From an uncultured Mycoplasmatota bacterium (lineage in GTDB: Bacteria > Bacillota_I > Bacilli_A > RF39 > UBA660), in assembly GCA_900544605.1 (NCBI GenBank), contig UQVP01000030.1, forward strand, positions 1 through 10,798: DNA of 10,798 bases, given 5' to 3'. Within the stretch, counting starts at the first letter, position 1. Each line of letters opens with the position of its first letter. The notes under the pieces were generated by a model that saw only the letters and a list, made by a program, of their open reading frames with translations, was not told the DNA's origin and made no database searches. The position numbers were made by a program, and so were the translations under genes. Shown one piece after another: positions 1 through 7,878 of this stretch.

Positions 1-875
1 TCTATTGTTCCTAGTACTATTACTAATATTAGTGCTGCATACTTTACAAAATTTAGTGATATACTTATCCATTTTCTTACTTCTTCTGGTACTACTTCAC
101 AACCATATACTTTTTCACCTTCGTCATAAGTACCATCACCAGTATTAGTTTTATTGTTTATATTATCTGTTTTTAAATCAGATACTAACATGTACCCATT
201 ACCATTTTCTTTAACATTAAAATTACTATTTGCTACACAACCATCAAAAAAACTATCTAGATATTCTTTTTGAATTGAAAACGTTGCAGAACTACCATTT
301 TTATTTTTTATACTTGTAGTAACACTATTTATGTTTGTTCCTGAAAACTTTTCACTACAACTATCATTACCATCGTAGCTTACACAAAAAGTTCTATTTC
401 CACTAGCATCAGTTAAAAAGTTAAAATAAACATAATATGATTTTTTTATATCTAAATTTAAATTTTCTTGTTTAGTATTATAATGAGTTCCTGAACCATT
501 ATATGCATTTGTACATTTTTTATCATTACTTACATCTGAACCATTAAGCGTCAACATATTTCCACCTAAAGACAAAAGTTCTTTAGTATTATCTGATAGA
601 GCGAAACTATACCATCTAGCATTTTTTCCACCGCCAGCATTTAAAACTAAATATTTATAGCACTTATCTGGTTCATGTTTACCTTTATTTGTTTTAGCAT
701 CCTTTTTTGCTCTATCATTTCTATACTTACTTACATAGACATATTTATCCCCCGGGTCAAAACTTGCACTATATTTTCCATCATCACTTTTATAAGTACA
801 TTCTTTCGCCATTGCACCACATGGCACTAAAATTAATAAAGATATAAATAATTTAAATATTTTTCTTTTTTTCAT
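1..875 (-). CDS. Secreted cysteine-containing protein with C-terminal membrane helix, possible VirB2-like surface component (3' end outside window)
   Basis: The reading frame is open for 291 codons from ATG at 875-873 to the window edge, with AGGAGA (881-886) five bases upstream. Residues 1-23 form a signal peptide: a KKRK start, a hydrophobic core, and an A-M-A site for signal peptidase I. The exported part (24-268) is polar, rich in Asn, Lys, Ser, Gly and Tyr, and has seven cysteines (26, 72, 121, 164, 173, 213, 259), which would allow disulfides. From about 270 a membrane helix begins (WISISLNF, then AALILVIVLGTI) and is cut by the edge. That end resembles the first helix of VirB2-like proteins in Gram-positive type IV clusters, which is a recollection of pattern and not a search result. 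A terminator and a candidate promoter separate it from virD4. I do not recognise the exported domain; an unrelated surface protein is the main alternative. Confidence 0.8.
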   Translation of the reverse strand, partial: MKKRKIFKLFISLLILVPCGAMAKECTYKSDDGKYSASFDPGDKYVYVSKYRNDRAKKDAKTNKGKHEPDKCYKYLVLNAGGGKNARWYSFALSDNTKELLSLGGNMLTLNGSDVSNDKKCTNAYNGSGTHYNTKQENLNLDIKKSYYVYFNFLTDASGNRTFCVSYDGNDSCSEKFSGTNINSVTTSIKNKNGSSATFSIQKEYLDSFFDGCVANSNFNVKENGNGYMLVSDLKTDNINNKTNTGDGTYDEGEKVYGCEVVPEEVRKWISISLNFVKYAALILVIVLGTI

Positions 876-949
876 TTTCTTCTCCTAAAAACTTTATTAA
901 AACACTTTGTAGTTGATAAACAATACATTCTTCATAACCATACATATTT

Positions 950-958
950 ATTGTAACA
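950..958 (-). promoter_or_regulatory. Candidate extended -10 promoter for the secreted-protein gene
   Basis: The minus strand reads TGTTACAAT here: a TGn extension followed by TACAAT, one mismatch from the consensus -10. No convincing -35 box lies 16-18 bases upstream, which is common for extended -10 promoters. Transcription would start near 943, giving a leader of roughly 68 bases before the ATG at 875. The site lies just beyond the virD4 terminator, where a new promoter would be needed. AT-rich DNA yields such matches by chance. Confidence 0.4.
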
Positions 959-967
959 TATAAATAC

Positions 968-993
968 AAAAAAAGATGAATTTTTATTCATCT
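968..993 (-). terminator. Intrinsic terminator ending the type IV secretion operon
   Basis: On the minus strand AGATGAAT, a four-base AAAA loop and ATTCATCT form a perfect 8-bp stem, followed by a run of Ts down to 968. The stem is AT-rich and so modest in strength. The virD4 stop codon (TAA, 984-986) lies in the loop and the adjacent stem base, so translating ribosomes could affect folding. The position matches the end of the seven-gene run. Confidence 0.7.
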
Positions 994-3209
994 TCGTTAA
1001 AGAAATCATCAAAAAATTGATCATCTGTAATACTTTTATCATTTTCAATAACTTTATCATCATGTACTTCAGGTTGTTCAACTTTTTCTTTAGTATATTC
1101 CAAATCATTTTTATTTTCTTCAGCAATTGGTTCCTTAACATCAACTTTTTCATTATCAATATTAATAGGATTTTCATCTTTTGCTTCAGAAATAATTGGA
1201 TTTTCTTGAACATCTGGTTCTTTTTCTGGAATATTATCTGGAACCTCTTCTTTATTGTTTTCTTCTTCAACACTTGATGTTTGTTTAGCCTTTTCTTCAG
1301 CTTCTTTTTCAAGTCGCTCTTCTTCTTCTAATTCTGCTATTTTAGCATCTATTCTTTTAACTAAATCATCGACATTAAAACCACCATTATTAGAAGGCAT
1401 AGGTGCAGGACTACCTCCAAACATAGGAGGAACAAATGAAGGCATTTCTTTTTGTTCTTTCAAACCTCCACCAAGCATTGCATTAATTTTTTCTTCTTTT
1501 CTTTTTTCAACAAAGCTTTTTAAATCAAATACACTAACTGGTTCTTTTTCTCTATTTGGGTATTCTGCTTTTGGATAATCTTTTTCCCATTCATGATTTT
1601 TCATCATCTGCCAGTTTGGTGTCAATTTTGTTTTAAATGGCATCATTCTAATACGAATTAATATCATTGTCCATTTAGGTAATCTTTGAAGATCACTAAC
1701 TGTAACTAAAGGTGTTGAAGCTGTTTTATCTTTTTCTTTTGATTTTACTTCTCCACACATTTTACTGATTTCTTCAAGAGCGCTAAGCTCACTGCTTATT
1801 AAGTAAACAATATTTCCACAGTTACCTTTAATTGTTTCTCCATTTTCTTTACCATATACTTCATATAATTGAGCAAAGTTTTGAATGATAAAACTAAATC
1901 TCATTGCACGTGAACGTGCTGCTGTAACCATTGTTGTAACATCTTTTAATGGAGGCATATTAGCAAACTCATCTAGAATAAAATTTGTTCTATAAGGAAG
2001 TTTTCCACCACATTCTTGTGCTACTCTAATTAATGTTTCATAACATTGTTTTAAGAAAATTGTAACTAATGAATGATAAGTCTTCTTTTCATCTTGTACA
2101 ACAATAAATACTGCTGTCTTTTGACGACCAATATCATCCATATTAAAATCACTATGTGATAACATCTCACTCATATTTTCACGAGATGCGAATAACTTAA
2201 TCTTTTGTTTAAATACAGATAAAATACTACCTTTTGTATCACTTGGAGCCATTAATGTAGATGAAGCATTAACATAAGCAGGACCAGCAGGATCTTTATA
2301 ACTAAAGTATTCTTTAATATACGTAGTTCCAGCAATTTTTTCTTCACCAACAGTAGTCATTAAGTTAATACTATTTAAATTAATTTCTTCTTCTTTAGCA
2401 TCTTCAAATAAACCAAGTGCTAAACCTGCGAAATAATCAGCAGATGTCTTTTCCCAGAACGGATCTTGATTTTTAGAAGATTCATCATAAAGAATATTTA
2501 AAGCTAAGTCATCTAATAACTCACAAGCTTTATCTTGATTACCACTTTTATACAAGTTATAAGGAAGAGAAAGAGGATTCCAACAATTACCTTGTTGTGG
2601 ATCACGGAAGTTTAAAAGAACAATATTATATCCTTTTTCTCTTAACTCAACAGCATTTTTCTCATAAATTTCGCCTTTAGGGTCAGTAATAATCATTGAT
2701 TCACCCTTTTTAGCTAATACTTTAACCATAGGTTGAACAATCATTTCTGTTTTACCAGATCCAGTAGAACCAATAATCAAGTTGTGATACTCACCATTAT
2801 CTACCCAAATCTCTTTACCGTTATTAATTAAAGGAATACCGGCAGCATCACTTTTCAAATCTTTAGCTCGAACCATTTTAAGTTCTTTTTTCATTTCTTT
2901 ATCAGTTGCCCATCTTGAATATCCTTTTTCTTTTTTAGGGTCAGTGCTTATACCAATACCTTTTTCTCTTTCAAAGAATAAAGATGAAACACTCATAATA
3001 ATTGCTATTAAAACACATATATAACCAAGAATTGTTGCAAACAAGTAATCTGGTCCAAACGCTGGTAATGGATTTAGCCCATATAAAACACCTTCTTGAG
3101 CAAATGTTCCTAAATTTACCACAGCAATTGCTACAAAATATAATAAGAATATACTAAATATTACAAATATTAATATATCTTTTGCATCAGCTCTAAATTT
3201 TAATTTCAT
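984..3209 (-). CDS. virD4: VirD4/TraG-family type IV coupling ATPase
   Basis: A 741-residue coupling protein, the inner-membrane ATPase that recruits substrate (DNA-relaxase complex or protein) to a type IV secretion channel. Two N-terminal membrane helices (about 11-33 and 55-79) anchor a cytoplasmic motor. Walker A is GSTGSGKT (147-154), Walker B is ILDEF (411-415), and the TAARSRAM and QNFAQLYEVYG stretches (429-453) are typical of the TraG/VirD4 family. The C-terminus is unusual: residues 615-645 look like a charged coiled coil, followed by about 95 residues rich in Glu, Asp and Pro and ending in a Phe/Asp/Glu cluster. C-terminal extensions of coupling proteins often take part in substrate recognition; that role is inferred here. 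Start is ATG with AGGAGG seven bases upstream, overlapping the stop codon of the lipoprotein gene. It is the last gene of the operon. Confidence 0.93.
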   Translation of the reverse strand: MKLKFRADAKDILIFVIFSIFLLYFVAIAVVNLGTFAQEGVLYGLNPLPAFGPDYLFATILGYICVLIAIIMSVSSLFFEREKGIGISTDPKKEKGYSRWATDKEMKKELKMVRAKDLKSDAAGIPLINNGKEIWVDNGEYHNLIIGSTGSGKTEMIVQPMVKVLAKKGESMIITDPKGEIYEKNAVELREKGYNIVLLNFRDPQQGNCWNPLSLPYNLYKSGNQDKACELLDDLALNILYDESSKNQDPFWEKTSADYFAGLALGLFEDAKEEEINLNSINLMTTVGEEKIAGTTYIKEYFSYKDPAGPAYVNASSTLMAPSDTKGSILSVFKQKIKLFASRENMSEMLSHSDFNMDDIGRQKTAVFIVVQDEKKTYHSLVTIFLKQCYETLIRVAQECGGKLPYRTNFILDEFANMPPLKDVTTMVTAARSRAMRFSFIIQNFAQLYEVYGKENGETIKGNCGNIVYLISSELSALEEISKMCGEVKSKEKDKTASTPLVTVSDLQRLPKWTMILIRIRMMPFKTKLTPNWQMMKNHEWEKDYPKAEYPNREKEPVSVFDLKSFVEKRKEEKINAMLGGGLKEQKEMPSFVPPMFGGSPAPMPSNNGGFNVDDLVKRIDAKIAELEEEERLEKEAEEKAKQTSSVEEENNKEEVPDNIPEKEPDVQENPIISEAKDENPINIDNEKVDVKEPIAEENKNDLEYTKEKVEQPEVHDDKVIENDKSITDDQFFDDFFNEDE

Positions 3210-3216
3210 ATATCTT

Positions 3217-3222
3217 CCTCCT
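3217..3222 (-). promoter_or_regulatory. Strong ribosome binding site of virD4 overlapping the preceding stop codon
   Basis: AGGAGG on the minus strand shares two bases with the TAG stop (3221-3223) of the lipoprotein gene and sits seven bases from the virD4 ATG. It is the best Shine-Dalgarno match in the window, consistent with efficient, coupled translation of the coupling ATPase. Confidence 0.75.
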
Positions 3223-3922
3223 AATTACCATTCTTTTTTGATTTAATAACAAACACTATTGTAACTATTATTATAGCACAACTTATTATTCCAATAACAG
3301 CAAATGTTATTATTTTTGAATTACTAGCTAAATCATTTGATAATTGTTCCAAATTTGTTTCGTTTGAAAAAACAATTTTAATAGGTTTATTTATATTGAC
3401 AGAATCATTATTATTTTCAATAACCCAAATATATTTATTTTTATCTACTTGATCAGCATTGTTTTCTATAACCTTATGATTAGTAGTTATTGTAATAGTA
3501 TATTTATCTACCATCATATAACTGTAAGACCCACATCTAAAAATATCAGATGTAATTAATTGATAACCTTTTTCAGTCTTTACAAAGTTAAATGAATCAT
3601 AGCATTGTCTAATTATATGAGCATCATTAAATTCTGTTGTACTGTAATTATAAGTAAATGAACCAATATATTTATCTTTATCTTGTTTATCACTAAACTC
3701 ATATATTTTATATATTCCTCTTTTTGAAATTGCTACAGCTTCATTTTCTGAAGAATATTTCATTTTTTCAATATTTTCTTCAGTATTTTCAGAACCAATC
3801 AAATTAATATTTATCGTTTCTTTTAATTCTGAATCATTAAAACTTAAATTATAATCTACTGTACATCCAGTAACTAAAAATGAACCAAATAATACTAAAA
3901 CTAGCAATAATTTTTTTTTCAC
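3221..3922 (-). CDS. Lipoprotein with C-terminal transmembrane helix, unknown function, type IV secretion operon member
   Basis: I do not recognise a family. The chosen start is GTG at 3922-3920, giving 233 residues. A longer frame to 3970 exists, but it would put 16 extra residues before a perfect lipoprotein signal and overlap the upstream gene. From the GTG, the sequence has a KKK n-region, a hydrophobic core and the lipobox VTGC with lipidation Cys20. GGGGTGAT lies three bases upstream. The middle (about 21-200) is polar and predicted extracellular, with Cys residues in the QCYD and RCGS stretches. Residues about 205-226 form a membrane helix followed by a lysine-containing tail (KSKKNGN). 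The protein would therefore be held by a lipid at one end and a helix at the other. Its place between the wall hydrolase and virD4 suggests a structural part of the envelope-spanning apparatus, which is inferred. Confidence 0.82.
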   Translation of the reverse strand: MKKKLLLVLVLFGSFLVTGCTVDYNLSFNDSELKETININLIGSENTEENIEKMKYSSENEAVAISKRGIYKIYEFSDKQDKDKYIGSFTYNYSTTEFNDAHIIRQCYDSFNFVKTEKGYQLITSDIFRCGSYSYMMVDKYTITITTNHKVIENNADQVDKNKYIWVIENNNDSVNINKPIKIVFSNETNLEQLSNDLASNSKIITFAVIGIISCAIIIVTIVFVIKSKKNGN

Positions 3923-3925
3923 TTT

Positions 3926-3933
3926 ATCACCCC
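3926..3933 (-). promoter_or_regulatory. Ribosome binding site that decides the GTG start of the lipoprotein gene
   Basis: GGGGTGAT on the minus strand lies three bases before the GTG at 3922-3920 and contains the TGA stop of the preceding hydrolase gene (3927-3929). With the lipobox at the expected distance from this start, it favours the GTG over the ATG at 3970. Confidence 0.6.
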
Positions 3934-6065
3934 AATAAATATGCATAAGACACAAATGTATAACTACCATGTTTACACATATAATCTGCCGTTACATTAC
4001 GAGCACTAATTGTTACATTATTCCAATTATTTGTAGCATTGGCACCAGCTCTATTCCAACCATCAGAAATTAAAATTGTACCATCATCATTAATTTTTTC
4101 AACAATTGCAACATGTCCATAAGGATGTTCTGTCGTATCCCATGATACTATACTACCTGGCATAACTGCTCTACAATCATAACTGTGTGTAAAAATTGTG
4201 CTATCAGTATTACCCGCAAATCTATTTCCATTACCATTTGTAGCTCTCAAACTATTCATAGCTGTAGCTTTTAATTCTTCATCCATGTTAGAATAATAAA
4301 CAATTTCTAAAGCTCTACTTTTAGCATACCAAGGGCACTGTGAAACTAATCCGGATTTTTCAGTATAAATATAATCCATACCTATACTTATATAATAATC
4401 TCTTCTTTCTGCTAACTCCATTTTATCTGCAGCAGGAATCGTATCACTGGAGTAATTACCACCAGAAATTAGTCCTCCCATTCTACTTATTTCAGCCATT
4501 GTATAGAAAGTATTTAATATATCTTCATAATTTTTACCAATTGTTTGTAAGTATCTACTTCCCCATTGGCTCATTCCTTTACCATGGTTATATTTTGCGT
4601 AAAATTCATATTGCGATTTAGTAACTTTAGAATCTAACCAAGACTTTGGAATAGCTAAATTAGCTTGTTTCAAATAGTAATTACTATTGTCTGAATGATC
4701 TATTGCTAAAGCATCATACATTGTACTAAATACTTTACCATCTTGAAGTAAAACTAAACTATTAGTTTCTTCAGCAGCTCTTATTGCCATTGCACTAGGT
4801 GTATCAGCTAGTGTCTGTGCACTCTGAGAATTTTTAATACTATTTTGACAATTATTAGTAGCATTTAGAGCATAAGTTCTAGAAGCAACTGCTTGTGCTT
4901 TCATATTTTCAATATTGTCACCTTCGTACCAGTTGTTTTCTTTAGTAACAACACGAGCAACATAAGTCTCTAAATCCATAGTTTCAATATCACCATTTTC
5001 TTGCTCTACAGCAATGCTTGGACAATATATAGAACTAGAGAAAGCTCTTTTTATTAATGAAACATTTCCCATTGTTAATATCTCATCAGCTATTTGTTCT
5101 TTTGTTCTATTTTCGTTAATAATAGATGGATATGCCCAATCAATATATGTGTCTATCAAATACCTTCGGTAAGCCTGAGAACTAAAGTAACATGCATCTA
5201 TATCAGGTAAATTCTCATCATCTGTATCATCAGCACCAGATTCACCTTTAAAAAATACTTTTACTAATTTATTTATTTGTGATGTAGCAGATTGTGAACC
5301 AAAAGCCTCACTGACATCTAAGTAATTAAAATATGTTGTTTTAGTCGCATCATCATCTAAAGAAATTTCTTTTTCAGAAACCATCTGACCATAAAAAATT
5401 GTTGCTGTAATTAAATCAGGATTAATAATACAATTACCACTATATTTTTCAACGGCAGCATCTAATTTCTTATAATATTTATATTCACTCTTAGATTGAC
5501 AATCTTCCTCTGTTGTACACCAACCTCTTCCACTAAACCAGTTCCCAACTCTTTTAAAGAAATTTCCTGCTCCATTCACTGTATCAGAAATAAAAGAAAT
5601 CGGACCACTAAATAATGTATACAACATAACTATTAAAAACATCCACATTAACAAAGTTCCTGCTATACCAATTGCTGCAAATATTATTTTTCTTTTAGTA
5701 TTGTTTAATTGCTTTTCAATGACTTCTTGGCCTAAATTACTATCTACTAGCTTATTAATAATAAACTGTGGAATATATGGAAAAGCAGCCTTTAAAGATT
5801 TCTTTAAGGCTTCTGAACCGATATTCTTAGCTGCATTATCTGCTTTACTCTTTACACTATTAGTAGTATCACTTTTTTTATTATTAGTAGATTGTTCATT
5901 TTGCTTATCTACATTATTATCAATACTACCCGTTTTATTTACAGTACTATTATTAATATTATTTAAAGTCTGTTTTGCTTTATTTTCTTGAATTTTATCA
6001 GATAAGTTTTGACCACCTGGTAATGTTGCTTTACTACCATTACCAACTATATTTTTATTATTCAA
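3927..6065 (-). CDS. Membrane-anchored peptidoglycan hydrolase with SpoIID-like and CHAP domains, type IV secretion cell-wall enzyme
   Basis: A 712-residue enzyme that would open the cell wall for the secretion channel, a role like that of VirB1 or CwlT. Residues 1-125 are polar and rich in Asn, Lys and Ser, predicted cytoplasmic. One membrane helix spans about 127-152. A linker of unknown fold (about 190-345) includes NPDLITATIFYGQM. A SpoIID/LytB-like domain follows (about 350-525): LETYVARVVTKEN with Glu376 at the position of the SpoIID catalytic glutamate, then KAQAVASRTYAL and HGKGMSQWG (494-502). SpoIID enzymes are lytic transglycosylases. A CHAP domain ends the protein (about 570-712): QCPWYAKS with candidate nucleophile Cys577, GNGNRFA, GHVAIVE with His651, and ISDGWN. 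CHAP domains are amidases or endopeptidases. The usual SpoIID YHxSxGG segment is replaced by YDALAIDHSD. Start is TTG: an in-frame TGA lies a few codons upstream and the next Met is residue 140. Confidence 0.88.
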   Translation of the reverse strand: MNNKNIVGNGSKATLPGGQNLSDKIQENKAKQTLNNINNSTVNKTGSIDNNVDKQNEQSTNNKKSDTTNSVKSKADNAAKNIGSEALKKSLKAAFPYIPQFIINKLVDSNLGQEVIEKQLNNTKRKIIFAAIGIAGTLLMWMFLIVMLYTLFSGPISFISDTVNGAGNFFKRVGNWFSGRGWCTTEEDCQSKSEYKYYKKLDAAVEKYSGNCIINPDLITATIFYGQMVSEKEISLDDDATKTTYFNYLDVSEAFGSQSATSQINKLVKVFFKGESGADDTDDENLPDIDACYFSSQAYRRYLIDTYIDWAYPSIINENRTKEQIADEILTMGNVSLIKRAFSSSIYCPSIAVEQENGDIETMDLETYVARVVTKENNWYEGDNIENMKAQAVASRTYALNATNNCQNSIKNSQSAQTLADTPSAMAIRAAEETNSLVLLQDGKVFSTMYDALAIDHSDNSNYYLKQANLAIPKSWLDSKVTKSQYEFYAKYNHGKGMSQWGSRYLQTIGKNYEDILNTFYTMAEISRMGGLISGGNYSSDTIPAADKMELAERRDYYISIGMDYIYTEKSGLVSQCPWYAKSRALEIVYYSNMDEELKATAMNSLRATNGNGNRFAGNTDSTIFTHSYDCRAVMPGSIVSWDTTEHPYGHVAIVEKINDDGTILISDGWNRAGANATNNWNNVTISARNVTADYMCKHGSYTFVSYAYLLG

Positions 6066-6070
6066 GCAAC

Positions 6071-6079
6071 ATCACCACC
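6071..6079 (-). promoter_or_regulatory. Ribosome binding site supporting the TTG start of the cell-wall hydrolase
   Basis: GGTGGTGAT on the minus strand is a good match to the GGAGGTGAT Shine-Dalgarno core and lies five bases from the TTG at 6065-6063. No alternative ATG or GTG is available close by in frame. Confidence 0.65.
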
Positions 6080-6093
6080 GTCACTAATTATTT

Positions 6094-7878
6094 CTATAAT
6101 CCTCCGCCAGAACCGAATGAATCTAATTCTTGTTCTGTTGCAATTATATTTATTCTCATTCTTCGGCTACCACAAACAAATAATGCTTCACCTTGATTAT
6201 ATTTTTTTATACTTTCTTTTTCATTATCATTTAAATCAATTAGTTTAGCTAAATCTTCAACTGCTTGTTTTTTAAGTCCCATAACAAGATAATAAGAAGC
6301 GTTATCAAATATAGCTTTACCTTGTGTTATAACACCTGGATCACTAAAATCACTTGGCTGTTGTGTAATTATTATTGTACCAGTGTTATATTTACGAGCA
6401 CGTCTTTGAACTTGTGCTAAGAAATCAGCACCTAAAGTATTATTACCACTTAATAAAACGTGAGCCTCATCAACCATTAATACTGTATTAATACTTGAAT
6501 CAAGCGTTAATCCCCATGCATATTTTAAAACGTTAAAGAATAAGGCATTTCTAATATTAGAATCAGCATTCATAAGTTCTTTAATATTAAATACAATGAA
6601 ATCACTCTTTGGAGATATAGTTGTATGCCCATCAAAATAATATTGTAATTCTTTAATTAATGGTCTAATTTTTAATTCAAGCATTTCTAAAACATCACGC
6701 TCATGTGTTTTTTCAACCATTGCTCTTATCTTACCAATAATAGTCGCATATACATCTCTAAATGTTGGGAAGTCACTTGATTTAAATTGTGTAAAATCAG
6801 AGTTGAAATCAATACCAAATCTCTTATATGTATCTTGTAATACTTCACTAAACATATTAATTGTGTCTTCTGTAATACTTGGATCATAGTATTTTAAGAA
6901 AGCCTTTACAGTTTGGATAGTACGAGTTAATACTGTATATCCTAATCCTTGTGCTATTTCTTCTTCATCAGCATCAACTACTACTTCAAGTGGGTTAATC
7001 ATACCAAATTCCCCACCTTTACCTAAGTCAATGAAATCTCCACCATACATCTTAGTCATCTCTTCGAATTCACCCTCTGGATCAATAATAACTATTTGAT
7101 TATTATTACGAATGTGAGATCTAATCATTAACTTAGCTGCTGTAGATTTACCACTACCAGAAGTACCTAAAATAATTAGATTAGCGTTGTTTCTATTGTG
7201 TTCTTTCTTTATTTGATATAAGAACTGATTAAATAGAATAACACCACCAGAGAAATCTACTCCAAGTAATGTAGATAATCCAGGATCTTTAATACTATCA
7301 AAGATAAATGGATACATAGCTGCAATAGTTGGGGCTGGAATAGGAGTACCTATTCTATCCTCAATATCTTGTTTACTATATATTGGTAAGATTGATTTTA
7401 AAACTTTCTCTTGCTCAAAGCGTAATGGAAATGCTCTCATTTCCATTGCCTCTAAATAATTCTTTATCTGCATTTTCTTGTTAATTAATTCTTCTTCAGA
7501 ATCAGCAGTTACCATAATATGCATTTGAAAATCATATATTTTAGATTGAGTTGAAGCTAATTGTTGAATAAAATATTCTAATGATTCATAATCTTGACGA
7601 ATTCTTTCTTGAATTGTCTTATCATTTTCTTCTTGATATCTTTGCTTTAAATCGGCTATTTCTTTATTTAACATCTTAGAAATAACACTAAATGGAAGTG
7701 GAATATGTTTAATAACTACCTTTATTCCTGACATACTAGTTAAAGATGCTAAATAGCCAGGACCAATAAATTTAGGATAAGAAACAACAGTTAATATAGT
7801 TGCCCATTTATCACTAATAACAAAATCACTTGCTCTAAATTCTAAACCTTTAGGAGCTACTTGTGTCTTAACATCCAT
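6094..7878 (-). CDS. virB4: VirB4-family type IV secretion ATPase, central and C-terminal part of a split VirB4
   Basis: The motor ATPase that powers assembly and transport in type IV secretion; cytoplasmic, at the inner face of the channel. The 594 residues carry the rest of the N-terminal VirB4 region (1-215, including VAPKGLEF and the SYP segment), then the RecA-like ATPase fold. Walker A is GTSGSGKS (238-245), IIDPEGEF is at 264-271, Walker B is VLMVDEAH (466-473), and TQQPSDFSDP (505-514) is the family's glutamine motif. The segment usually found further upstream in intact VirB4 is encoded by the preceding gene; their sum of 776 residues is close to a normal VirB4. The ATG at 7878-7876 shares one base with the upstream TAA (TAATG), which predicts translational coupling, and GGTGAT lies a few bases upstream. 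The catalytic motifs are intact, so this looks like functional fission and not decay. Confidence 0.93.
   Translation of the reverse strand: MDVKTQVAPKGLEFRASDFVISDKWATILTVVSYPKFIGPGYLASLTSMSGIKVVIKHIPLPFSVISKMLNKEIADLKQRYQEENDKTIQERIRQDYESLEYFIQQLASTQSKIYDFQMHIMVTADSEEELINKKMQIKNYLEAMEMRAFPLRFEQEKVLKSILPIYSKQDIEDRIGTPIPAPTIAAMYPFIFDSIKDPGLSTLLGVDFSGGVILFNQFLYQIKKEHNRNNANLIILGTSGSGKSTAAKLMIRSHIRNNNQIVIIDPEGEFEEMTKMYGGDFIDLGKGGEFGMINPLEVVVDADEEEIAQGLGYTVLTRTIQTVKAFLKYYDPSITEDTINMFSEVLQDTYKRFGIDFNSDFTQFKSSDFPTFRDVYATIIGKIRAMVEKTHERDVLEMLELKIRPLIKELQYYFDGHTTISPKSDFIVFNIKELMNADSNIRNALFFNVLKYAWGLTLDSSINTVLMVDEAHVLLSGNNTLGADFLAQVQRRARKYNTGTIIITQQPSDFSDPGVITQGKAIFDNASYYLVMGLKKQAVEDLAKLIDLNDNEKESIKKYNQGEALFVCGSRRMRINIIATEQELDSFGSGGGL

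Noticed and set aside
1017..1277. Plus-strand frame opposite the virD4 tail, rich in Phe, Ile and Asn
   Set aside because: It is the mirror of the Glu/Asp/Lys-rich tail codons on the minus strand; composition bias explains it and no ribosome binding site is present.
932..1312. Minus-strand Lys-rich frame overlapping the end of virD4
   Set aside because: It is a shifted reading of the acidic tail, low in complexity, and runs through the terminator.
3927..3929. TGA read as tryptophan (Mollicutes code), since TGA is followed by TAA at the hydrolase end
   Set aside because: Trp is encoded by TGG throughout and the long frames contain no in-frame TGA, as expected for the standard code; the TGA-TAA pair is best read as a tandem stop.
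3923..3970. Longer start for the lipoprotein gene at 3970
   Set aside because: It would bury the lipoprotein signal behind 16 residues that overlap the hydrolase gene; the GTG at 3922 has a Shine-Dalgarno sequence and places the lipobox correctly.
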